NCBI GenBank assembly: GCA_965221845.1
Contig: OZ244919.1
Span: forward strand, 2,356,001 to 2,420,000
Length of the DNA stretch: 64,000 bases
Direction of reading: 5' to 3'
Source: JAJEFO01 sp965221845
GTDB lineage: Bacteria > Pseudomonadota > Alphaproteobacteria > Rhodobacterales > Rhodobacteraceae
The notes beneath the pieces are model-generated. The model worked only from the letters and a program-made list of their open reading frames with translations, searched no databases and was not told the DNA's origin. This document shows, piece after piece, positions 30,088-37,841 of the stretch (within the stretch, counting starts at the first letter, position 1; every line of letters starts with the position of its first letter). Position numbers and translations under genes: made by a program.

Positions 30088-30669
30088 ATGACCCGCTTCA
30101 CCCCCCTATTCTCTCTCGCCGCCTGCGGCGCCATTCTCGCGGTGACGCTGACCGCGCCGGCCTTGGCGCAGACGCAGACGGAGTGCAGCATCACCGTTGG
30201 TAACGTCTGGTCGGGGGAGGGAACCTACAGTTTTCAGGGAACCACGCTGAGCCCCGAGGAGGGCCACTTCGTTAGTTTCCCGCTGACGTACAAATGCACT
30301 AGCGTGGCAACGGGTGCACGACCGGCCATCAGCATCATCAGGCCGAGCCATCACAGCGTTGACACCGTGGATTTTCGGGGCGGGTATTCGGAACGAGACG
30401 GTTTCGGTGATGGTGACGAGATGACCGGCAAATGCCTGGAGAGCAGTGGCTGTGAGATCGAATTCAATCTCTCCAGCAAGGACAATAACTGCCGCAATGT
30501 GGGTGCCACAGTGCAACGAATGACTATTTCAACGCGGATTGTCAACCTTGGCGCCGGCGATCTGAATCTCACTGACCAACTTGACTTAATCATCGAAGTT
30601 ACGGATGACGACACCCTCTCCCAAAGATACCTCGACATGGGGTACACGCAATGGAAACCGACCTGCTAG
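30088..30669 (+). CDS. Secreted Cys-rich protein of unknown function, atypical composition
   Basis: 193 residues with a clean signal peptide (core GAILAVTLTAPALA, likely cut after ALA). The mature protein has six cysteines (contexts TECSITVG, TYKCTS, GKCLESSGCEIEF, NNCRNVG and a C-terminal TC), enough for three disulfides, and is acidic and Gly/Thr/Ser-rich. GGAAGG precedes ATG 30088. By eye it is clearly less GC-rich than the core genes, so it is probably acquired DNA. It stands alone between the ISKra4 relic and two IS5-family copies. Its TAG stop is part of the CTAG target site of the first IS, so the natural C-terminus could have been altered. I do not recognise a family. Confidence 0.75.
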   Translation: MTRFTPLFSLAACGAILAVTLTAPALAQTQTECSITVGNVWSGEGTYSFQGTTLSPEEGHFVSFPLTYKCTSVATGARPAISIIRPSHHSVDTVDFRGGYSERDGFGDGDEMTGKCLESSGCEIEFNLSSKDNNCRNVGATVQRMTISTRIVNLGAGDLNLTDQLDLIIEVTDDDTLSQRYLDMGYTQWKPTC

Positions 30670-31490
30670 GCTGTGTACCCATTTAATTGCTTCGCCAGAT
30701 CCCGCAGCAGGAAGCGACTGGCAGCGAGCTGCACGGCCGACAGAAAGTTGCGGGCGGTCTTGTCGTAGCGCGAGGCGACGCGACGGAATTCCTTGATCCT
30801 GCCGAAGAACCGCTCGATCCGATTGCGACCCTTGTACAGGGTGCGGTCAAAGGGCCGGGGGATCTTGCGGCAGGACCGAGAGGGGATGTTCGCCTGGGCC
30901 CCCGCCTGTTCGATGCACCGGACGACAGCATTGGTATCATGGGCCTTGTCGCCGAGGACCATCTCACCGGGGACGAGATCGGCAAGCAGTGCCTTGGCCT
31001 GGGCACAGTCCGAGGCCTGACCCGGGGTCAGGACCAGGGCCTGCACCGTGTCCGTCCCGCTCAGGGCGAGATGGACCTTGGTCGTCCGGCCGCCACGGCT
31101 CAGGCCGATCTGCGGCGGCGGCCCGTCGCGACGGGCCCCGGCGGCGTGCTTGTGGGCCCGCACGACGGAGGAGTCCAGCATACGCAGGCGCACGGGTCCG
31201 ACCGCACCACCGTTTGCATCGTCATCATCGTCCGCTCGCTCGGCCAGCGCCTGCATGATTCGGGCCCAGGTGCCGTTCCGGCTCCAGCGGTTGCAGCGAT
31301 TGAAGCAGGTCGAGTAGGGACCGTAGCGCTCTGGGAGATCCCGCCAGGGGATGCCGGTGCGCAACACGAAGAAGATACCATCCATGACCCTTCGGTCCTG
31401 CAACCGACGCGGGCCCTGATGTGTCTGGGGAAGCACCGAGCGGAGGATCGCCCACTCCGCATCGGTCATGTCGTGGCGGTGTCCGCTCAT
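30666..31490 (-). CDS. IS5-family transposase
   Basis: 274 residues, intact. The N-terminal helix-turn-helix-like region is MTDAEWAILRSVLPQ with TGIPWRDLPERYGPYSTCFN. The DDE residues lie in RMLDSSVVRAH, MVLGDKAHDTNAVVR and the C-terminal RNRIERFFGRIKEFRRVASR with YDKTARNF. ATG 31490 is chosen because homologues begin just before MTDAEW. The stop codon is formed by the CTAG target duplication, outside the inverted repeat. It should be active on sequence grounds. Confidence 0.9.
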   Translation of the reverse strand: MSGHRHDMTDAEWAILRSVLPQTHQGPRRLQDRRVMDGIFFVLRTGIPWRDLPERYGPYSTCFNRCNRWSRNGTWARIMQALAERADDDDDANGGAVGPVRLRMLDSSVVRAHKHAAGARRDGPPPQIGLSRGGRTTKVHLALSGTDTVQALVLTPGQASDCAQAKALLADLVPGEMVLGDKAHDTNAVVRCIEQAGAQANIPSRSCRKIPRPFDRTLYKGRNRIERFFGRIKEFRRVASRYDKTARNFLSAVQLAASRFLLRDLAKQLNGYTA

Positions 31491-31566
31491 GGGTCTGCTC
31501 CTGCCTGATGGTTTTTGGGCTCCTCTCGCAGCTCCAGACAGACCTGTCAATATTTAAGTACACAGC
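30670..31566. mobile_element. IS5-family insertion sequence, copy 1 (897 bp)
   Basis: Terminal inverted repeats begin GCTGTGTAC at 30670-30678 and end GTACACAGC at 31558-31566. They are flanked by a 4-bp direct repeat CTAG (30666-30669 and 31567-31570). It carries one intact transposase on the minus strand. The ends and reading frame are undamaged, so this is a recent insertion, unlike the eroded relics around it. Confidence 0.88.
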
Positions 31567-31570
31567 CTAG

Positions 31571-32428
31571 GGCCTGTTGACAATTATCTTGATCTGTTCT
31601 GACTCTTGCGGTATCCCTGCCGCAACGCACGCCCGGAAAAGGGCGGCATCCACCAGGCAGGAAAGACCCATGAACAGCGACAGAACCCTTCTCACCGACC
31701 GCATGTGGCACCGGATTGAACCCCTGTGCCCGGGAAAGGCGACCGACCCCGGTGTCACCGCTGCCGACAACCGCCTCTTCGTCGAGGCCGTCCTCTGGCA
31801 TGTCCGCACCGGCGCCCCCTGGCGTGACCTGCCCCCACGCTTCGGCAAATGGAACAGCGTCTTCCGGCGCTGGGCCAAGGCCGGAGTCTTCGTGAGGATC
31901 TTCAAGGCCTTGTCGGAGGCGTTCGATCTCGAATATGTCTGCATCGACGGCACCATCGTCAAGGCCCATGCCAAGGCCGCCGGCGCAAAAGGGGGGCCTG
32001 CGATCAGGGGCTCGGCCTCCCAAGGGGCGGCCTGACCACCAAGATCGTCGCCGTGACGGATGCCCTGGGCTACCTTGTCCACTTTGTCATCCTGCCCGGC
32101 CAGGCCCATGACCTCAAGGGGACAGAAGAGGCCCTGGCGGGCCTTGATTGCGATGTCCTCATTGCCGACAAGGCCTTCGATGCCGACAGTCTCCTTGCCG
32201 ATCTCGAATCACGAGGCATCAAGGCTGTGATCCCGACCAAACGCAACCGCACGGCGATTCGGGCGCATGATCAGGACATGTCTGCCTGGCGGCACCAGAT
32301 CAAGAACTTCTTTGCGAAGATAAAGGCGTTCCGGGGCATTGCGATGCGTTTTGACAAGACGTTGACAAGCTTCGCGGCCCTCATTTACCTGGTGGCCGGC
32401 GTGATTGCGGCTCGATAGTCAACAGGCC
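31571..32428. mobile_element. IS5-family (IS427-like) insertion sequence, copy 2 (858 bp)
   Basis: Inverted ends GGCCTGTTGAC (31571-31581) and GTCAACAGGCC (32418-32428). It begins directly after the right CTAG duplication of copy 1, so the two elements abut. Outer flanks are CTAG and TTA, so no exact target duplication remains. The transposase is in two overlapping frames on the plus strand. Confidence 0.8.
31670..32418 (+). CDS. IS5-family transposase in two frames, probable -1 programmed frameshift
   Basis: The first frame (ATG 31670) encodes LTDRMWHRIEPLCPG, VLWHVRTGAPWRDLPPRFGK and the first catalytic Asp in VCIDGTIVKAHAKAAGAKGG, ending at a stop at 32033-32035. The second, one base back, encodes LPRGGLTTKIVAVTD, PGQAHDLKGTEEAL, the second Asp in VLIADKAFDADSLL, and FFAKIKAFRGIAMRFDKT. 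The switch lies at four A followed by six G (31987-31996), a classic slippery tract. IS427-group elements commonly make their transposase by frameshifting at such a site, so this is likely functional, giving about 248 residues. Confidence 0.8.
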
Positions 32429-32443
32429 TTAATAAAGCGACTG

Positions 32444-32472
32444 AAAAAATCCGCCCTGCCGCCGCAGGGCGG
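32444..32472 (-). terminator. Intrinsic terminator read on the minus strand
   Basis: A perfect 9-bp stem (CCGCCCTGC with GCAGGGCGG, 4-nt loop) is followed on the minus strand by six T (32449-32444). Both neighbouring genes are on the plus strand, so it would stop antisense transcription coming from the gshA side. It may also be what is left of the flank into which IS copy 2 inserted. Confidence 0.55.
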
Positions 32473-32477
32473 CCGGA

Positions 32478-32517
32478 TTGACACAAGGGCGGATTGGGGC
32501 AAGTCAGGATTCCTGAC
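32478..32517 (+). promoter_or_regulatory. Possible gshA promoter region with palindrome
   Basis: TTGACA at 32478-32483 is a good -35, but the -10 at 17 bp (AAGTCA) is poor. A palindrome GTCAGG-ATT-CCTGAC covers 32503-32517, where a repressor could bind. It lies 20 bp before the gshA start. Confidence 0.3.
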
Positions 32518-32537
32518 GTGTCCACGTGAGCAACGCG

Positions 32538-33908
32538 ATGTCCATTCCACAGACCGGCGGCGGACCGATAGAAAGACGCGAACAGCTGGTCGAGCACCTT
32601 GCGTCGGGCTGCAAGCCCCCGAGCGAGTGGCGCATCGGAACCGAGCACGAGAAGTTCGGCTACTGCAAGAACACGCTCAAGCCGCTGCCCTATGAGGGGC
32701 CTTGCTCGGTCAAGACCGTTCTCGAAGGCCTCCGCGACAGGTATGGCTGGACTGCGCTCGAAGAGGGCGGCAACATCGTCGGCCTTGCCAAGGACGGCGC
32801 GAACGTCTCTCTCGAGCCGGGCGGCCAGCTGGAGCTTTCGGGCGCTCCTCTGGAGAGCATTCACCAGACATGCGACGAAGTGAACGAGCACCTGCGCGAG
32901 GTGCGCGCGGTGGCCGACGATGCCGGCGCAGGCTTCATCGGCCTCGGCGTCGCCCCTCACTGGACCCACGACGACATGCCGCTCATGCCCAAGGGGCGTT
33001 ACCGCCTGATGGACGGCTACATGCAGCGTGTCGGATCGCTCGGCACGCAGATGATGCGGCGGACCTGCACCGTGCAGGTCAACCTCGACTTCGAATCGGA
33101 AGCGGACATGGTGAAGAAGCTGCGCGTGGCGCTGGCCCTGCAGCCAGTCGCCACCGCGCTGTTCGCGAACTCGCCGTTCCTTCACGGCGGGCTCAACGGC
33201 CACAAGAGCTGGAGAAGCCGGATCTGGCGCGACCTGGATCCCGACCGCACTGGCATGCTGCCCTTCGTCTTCGAGGAGGGCTTCGGGTTCGAGGCCTGGG
33301 TGGACTATGCGCTCGACGTCCCCATGTACTTCGTCTTCCGGGACGGCGTCTACGTTGACGCTCTCGGACAGTCCTTCCGGGACTTCCTCGCGGGCAGGCT
33401 GCCGGCGCTCCCGGGCGAGATCCCGACCTTGTCCGACTGGGCCGATCACCTGACGACGATGTTCCCCGAGGCGCGAATCAAGAAGTTCATCGAGATGCGC
33501 GGCGCGGATGGCGGGCCCTGGCGCCGCCTGTGCGCGCTGCCCGCGTTCTGGGTCGGGCTGACCTACGACAAGACCGCCCTTGACGCGGCCTGGGACATCG
33601 TCAGGAACTGGACACCGGAGATTCGCGACGCGCTGCGGGTTGCCGCGTCGGCCGACGGCCTCGCCGCAGAGGCCGGCGGCATCGGCATGCACGCGCTCGC
33701 GCTTGAAGTCGTCGAGATTGCAGGGGCCGGCCTCAAGGCGCGGGCGCAGGAGGGCGCAGGCGGTCTCCTGCCGGACGAAACCCACTTTCTCAACGCCCTC
33801 AGGGAGACCCTCGAAACCGGCGAGACGCTTGCCGACGAAATGATCCGGCTGTTCGAGACCGAATGGGGCCGGGACGCGACACGGGCGTTCGCCGAGTACA
33901 GCTACTGA
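32538..33908 (+). CDS. gshA: Glutamate-cysteine ligase
   Basis: About 456 residues of the proteobacterial/plant-type glutamate-cysteine ligase (GCS2) family, the first step of glutathione synthesis. Marks: RIGTEHEKFGY near residue 35, VSLEPGGQLELSGAPL with active-site Glu, GRYRLMDGYMQRVGSLG, MMRRTCTVQVNLDFESEADM, and SRIWRDLDPDRTGMLPF. The protein is full length. ATG 32538 is taken as the start; GTG 32526 in frame is the alternative. In relatives the gene follows rsmE directly, so it is the core gene on the far side of the mobile-element pile-up. It acts in the cytoplasm. Confidence 0.96.
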   Translation: MSIPQTGGGPIERREQLVEHLASGCKPPSEWRIGTEHEKFGYCKNTLKPLPYEGPCSVKTVLEGLRDRYGWTALEEGGNIVGLAKDGANVSLEPGGQLELSGAPLESIHQTCDEVNEHLREVRAVADDAGAGFIGLGVAPHWTHDDMPLMPKGRYRLMDGYMQRVGSLGTQMMRRTCTVQVNLDFESEADMVKKLRVALALQPVATALFANSPFLHGGLNGHKSWRSRIWRDLDPDRTGMLPFVFEEGFGFEAWVDYALDVPMYFVFRDGVYVDALGQSFRDFLAGRLPALPGEIPTLSDWADHLTTMFPEARIKKFIEMRGADGGPWRRLCALPAFWVGLTYDKTALDAAWDIVRNWTPEIRDALRVAASADGLAAEAGGIGMHALALEVVEIAGAGLKARAQEGAGGLLPDETHFLNALRETLETGETLADEMIRLFETEWGRDATRAFAEYSY

Positions 33909-34007
33909 CGGCCCGCAGCGTCAGGCATGGCTACGCGATTCCCCGGCCGGGCAGGCACCTGCGCGGAAGCGCTTTTCCGGAAGCTGCGGCCAGACTATAC
34001 GGCGCCC

Positions 34008-34964
34008 ATGAGCCTTCGCGCCCGCCACCTCCTCGGCATCGAGCATCTCGAGCCGGACGAGATAGCCACGCTTCTCGACCTGGCAGACAGCTATGTCGGC
34101 CTGAACCGCAGGAACGTGAAGCACGACACCGCGCTGACGGGGCTTACGCAGATCAACATGTTCTTCGAACACTCGACCCGCACGCAGGCGAGTTTCGAGA
34201 TCGCGGGCAAGCGGCTCGGCGCGGACGTCATGAACATGCACGTCCAGTCATCTTCGGTCAAGAAGGGCGAGACGCTCATCGACACCGCGCTGACGCTCAA
34301 CGCCATGCATCCCGACCTGCTCGTTGTCCGCCACCCGAGTTCCGGCGCGGTGAACCTGCTGGCGCAGAAGGTCAACTGCGCGGTGATCAACGCGGGCGAC
34401 GGACGGCACGAACACCCGACCCAGGCGCTTCTTGACGCGCTGACCATCCGGCGCGCCAGAGGGCGGCTCCGGCGGCTGACGGTCGCGATCTGCGGCGACA
34501 TCGCGCATTCCCGCGTCGCGCGATCGAACATCCTGCTCCTCGGCAAGATGGAGAACCGGATCAGGCTTGTCGGACCGCCGACATTGATGCCCTCCAGCGC
34601 GGGCGAATGGGGCGTCGAGGTGTGCACGAACCTGAAAGACGGACTCAGGGACGCCGACGTCGTCATGATGCTTCGCCTGCAGAAGGAGCGCATGGACGGC
34701 GCATTCATCCCCTCCGAGCGCGAATACTACCACCGGTTCGGCCTGGACGGCGACAAGCTTCGACACGCAAGGGACGACGCCATCGTGATGCATCCCGGCC
34801 CCATGAACCGTGGCGTCGAGATTGACGGCACCATCGCCGATGACATCAACCGCTCGGTGATCCGGGATCAGGTCGAAATGGGCGTCGCCGTCCGCATGGC
34901 TGCGATGAAGCTCCTTGCCGGCAAGCTGCACGCGGCAAGGGCGGAGACGGGAGGGAAGGCGTGA
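34008..34964 (+). CDS. pyrB: Aspartate carbamoyltransferase, catalytic subunit
   Basis: 318 residues. The carbamoyl-phosphate loop is FFEHSTRTQASFEIAGKRLG, the second phosphate contact VQSSSVKKGET, and the aspartate site includes HEHPTQALLDALT, MMLRLQKERM and MHPGPMNRGVEID. It makes carbamoyl-aspartate in de novo pyrimidine synthesis. ATG 34008 gives the standard MSLRARHLLGIEHL start; the 27 codons upstream are not conserved-looking. Just after its stop the sequence becomes the DUF4338-Tn5 relic, so any downstream pyrC partner has been displaced. Confidence 0.97.
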   Translation: MSLRARHLLGIEHLEPDEIATLLDLADSYVGLNRRNVKHDTALTGLTQINMFFEHSTRTQASFEIAGKRLGADVMNMHVQSSSVKKGETLIDTALTLNAMHPDLLVVRHPSSGAVNLLAQKVNCAVINAGDGRHEHPTQALLDALTIRRARGRLRRLTVAICGDIAHSRVARSNILLLGKMENRIRLVGPPTLMPSSAGEWGVEVCTNLKDGLRDADVVMMLRLQKERMDGAFIPSEREYYHRFGLDGDKLRHARDDAIVMHPGPMNRGVEIDGTIADDINRSVIRDQVEMGVAVRMAAMKLLAGKLHAARAETGGKA

Positions 34965-35041
34965 TGACTGCGCGCCTGATGGCGCCGGTGGCCCCATCCC
35001 GGCGACGGCCAGGCCGGCGCCAGGGCCCCGCCCCGGTCCTA

Positions 35042-37286
35042 TCAATCCAACACACTTGACTCCGTGTCCTCTCCCTCCCTTCCGTTTCCTTCCCGGTCCC
35101 GCATGGCCTGGATGGCGGTGACGGCGCCGGACAGGACCCTGACCCCTTCCCGGAGCTTCTGCGTGCCGGGCAGGGGCTGGCGCCTCAAAGGGTGGAACCC
35201 GGCCAGTCCCGCGGCGGTCACGACGAAGCGCGCGACGGTCATGTCCGGCGGTCCCCTGGCGACGCCGAGCCGTGGCGGGCGGCGAGGGCGCGGAGCGCCG
35301 TGACGTCCTGCCGGGTCACGTGCCATGCGGCCGGGTCGTCCGGCCTCTCGCGGGCCGGCAGGGACAGGTCCCGGACCCGGAACGCGGTGACGGCGTCGAA
35401 GGCGAGGCACTTCCTCAGGTCGCAGGCCGCGTCGAGGCGGCGGTCCTCGATCCGCGTTCCCTGCCTGAGCGCGTGGAAGAACCGTTCGATCCGCCAGCGC
35501 AGCGCGTGCCAGCGCAGGACCGTGCGGGCGGTCCCGACGCCGGCCCCGCCCTCGGTCGTCAGCAGCATCCGGTGCAGCGGGCCGCCGTCCGCGCCCGCCT
35601 TCCGGCCCGCGAGGCGGCGGGGCGGGTCCTCCTCGAGGGCGGAGACGGCGGTCATGCGGACGGGCGGATCGCCGGGCCGGCCCTTCGGGGGAAGCAGGTC
35701 CACCTCCACGCAGCGCAGCACCGTCTTCGCGGTGCGCCCCTTCCTGCGGTGCGGGCCGCCGCGGGCCGGGACCTCGACCCTGCGGCGCCCGACCGGCTCC
35801 GTCCCGAGCACGCGCTCCCGGAGATCCGCGCCGCCGCCGTCTGGCAGGGCAACGCGCCGCCGCGCGCCCCGGCGCGCCCGCACCGGCAGCGCCGCCCCGG
35901 TCCGGCGCGCCCGGTCGAGCAGCTCCCGGGAGTCGCCCTCGCGGCCGCAGACGGTGACCACGCGGGCGTCCGGGCAGGCGCGCGCGCGCTCCCGCGCCCG
36001 GTCCAGCCCGTCCGTCCGGCGGACGCTGTCCCTCTCCGGGTCCTGCCGGAAGTCCGCGTCGGCCAGGAACGACCCCAGGGGACGTCCGGCCCCGTCCGCC
36101 GCCACGCCGAAATGCGCCAGGATGCCCGAGGTCCCCTTGCCGCCGCCGCCGAGGGCGTCCAGGCCGCGGGTCGCCGAAAGCCCGTCGTGGTCGGGCGTCG
36201 TCGTGTCCTGGACGGCGAGCACGAGCCGCTCGGCCCGGCACCGCTCCACCGTCCGCTCGAAGTGCGACTCCGGCACGTGCTCCATCGTCACCGCCCCGTT
36301 CGACGGCAGCCGGCAGGCCGCCGCCCGCTCCGCCCGGCCCGGGAAGATCGCCGGCAGGCTCTCGCCGGGGCGGCGGGTCCAGGCCGCGCCCATCGCGGCG
36401 ATCCGGCGCCTGACCCGTCCGTCGGGATGCGGGCTCCTGCCGCACTCCCGCTCGGCCCGTCCGCCCCCGTCATGCATCGATCCGGACCATCCGGGACCCC
36501 GTTCCGGCCCGCGCCGCAGGACCTCCCGCCAGCCCTCCGACAGGGGCCTGAGCCAGACCGCGCGCCGCACGCCGGAGCGCCGCCCCGACGTCGGCTCCGG
36601 GCAGCACCTCCATCCCGCGGCCCGGCAGCCCGTCCCGGACGTCCCCGGCCCCGTGAAGGTCTGCGCCAGGACCGGGCGGACCCCGCAGGCCGCCGCCCGG
36701 TCCGCGGCGACGCGCGCCGTCGCCAGGCGCAGCGCCCGGGAGGCGAGGCCCTTCACCCGGACGCCGGGAGGCAGCAGGAACCGGTTGTCGTGCACGACCC
36801 TGCCGACGTTGGCCACCCGCGCGTCGGCGGACCAGCCGACGGCGCCGTCGCGCGGCCCCGGCTGGATCCCGGCCGCCGCGAAGCCGACGCCGCCGAGGAT
36901 CCCGGGCCGCTCCGAGCGGATCCAGTGCCGGACCTGCCCGCCCGGCGGGCGCCGCCATCCCTCGGGATGGCGGGTCCCGACCATCGCCTCCCGGCGGCGG
37001 CGGTCCGCCGCGTCCGTCACCGGGGCGAGCGACACCGGGCCGAGGTCCCGGAGCGCGCACGCGACGTCGCTGTCGGGGAAGTCCGGCGCGGGAGGGGCGT
37101 GCGGGCCGGGCGCCGCCGCCGCATCCGGCGCGCCGACGCCAGGCAGGGCCGGCCGGCGGGGCCCCGCCAGTCCTCCCGCTCGCAGAGCCCGCGCGCGAGC
37201 GCCGTCCGCGTCAGCCCGCCGCCCCTGCAGGCCGTTCCGAACCATTCCACCGTCTCCGCCGAGACCTGACGCATGCCAATCTGCAT
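35042..37286 (-). pseudogene. Decayed transposase: DUF4338 (DruA-like) domain fused to an IS4/Tn5-type transposase
   Basis: Reading from ATG 37286, one frame starts MQIGMRQVSAETVEWFG and GGLTRTALARGLCERE. A shift near 37150-37170 leads into the main frame with the DUF4338 domain (ALRDLGPVSLAPVTDA, GTRHPEGWRRPPGGQVRHW, DARVANVGRVVHDNRFLLPP, RVKGLASRALRLATAR). A Tn5-type transposase follows: WAERECGRSPHPDGRVRRR is seen as AERECGRSPHPDGRV, then ATMEHV-type TMEHVPESHF, first Asp VLAVQDTTTPDHDG, second-Asp region VVTVCGREGDS and RWRIERFFHALRQGTRIED. A second shift near 35260 gives the C-terminus FHPLRRQPLPGTQKL. In the VCGREGD stretch the catalytic Asp expected for DREAD-type motifs reads Gly. The next ~330 bp to the tRNA (37287-37619) hold no gene I recognise. 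Confidence 0.78.
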
Positions 37287-37619
37287 GGCCGGGTGATTCG
37301 CACGGAACGCGACCCGGAGCCAGGTGTATGTCATTGATAGGCCCCGGTCCGGGAGGCGGTCGAAACGGCGGGCGCCCGTCACGCTGAGTGCCGAGCCGTC
37401 CCGGCGCCAGCGGGAGCGGTCTGCCGGATCCCGGACATGGCCAGGCAGCGCCGCAAACTCGTCCAGGGGCCGCGGCCGAACCCTGTCCGCAGGATCCCGA
37501 AGCTTCCGCCGACCCTCCCCCGCCATCACGCGCCCTCCCGCCGATCCCTGGCGGGAAAACGCTGCCGGGAAGGGAAGACGGGAAAGGACGGGTCGGTCTT
37601 GGACGCCTTTTGGCAGGTT

Positions 37620-37705
37620 TGGTGCCCAGGAGAGGACTCGAACCTCCACGTCCAACGGACACTAGCACCTGAAGCTAGCGCGTCTACCAATTCCGCCACC
37701 TGGGC
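37620..37705 (-). tRNA. tRNA-Leu (anticodon CAG)
   Basis: Read on the minus strand, a complete class II tRNA with acceptor stem GCCCAGG/CCTGGGC, D-arm GGCGGAATTGGTAGACGC, anticodon arm CTAGC-TTCAGGT-GCTAG (anticodon CAG), a long variable arm and TpsiC arm GGTTCGAGTCC. The CCA end is encoded (37620-37622) after discriminator A. It is divergent from the NDUFA9-like gene and borders the transposase relic. Confidence 0.95.
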
Positions 37706-37841
37706 CAGTGGGTCGAGGGTCGAGGGTCGGCAATAGGCGCGGGCCGGGACCGTGTCAACGATCAAGTCGCGGCGATTCGCGCCTTGTCGGGCAACGCGTG
37801 CAGGTCTACGTCCGTCAGCGGAATCGGCGAAGGTGCAGCAC

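Noticed and set aside
35192..37387. Plus-strand frames of 731 and 665 codons
   Set aside because: They overlap the minus-strand DUF4338-Tn5 relic, and stop-codon depletion in GC-rich DNA explains them.
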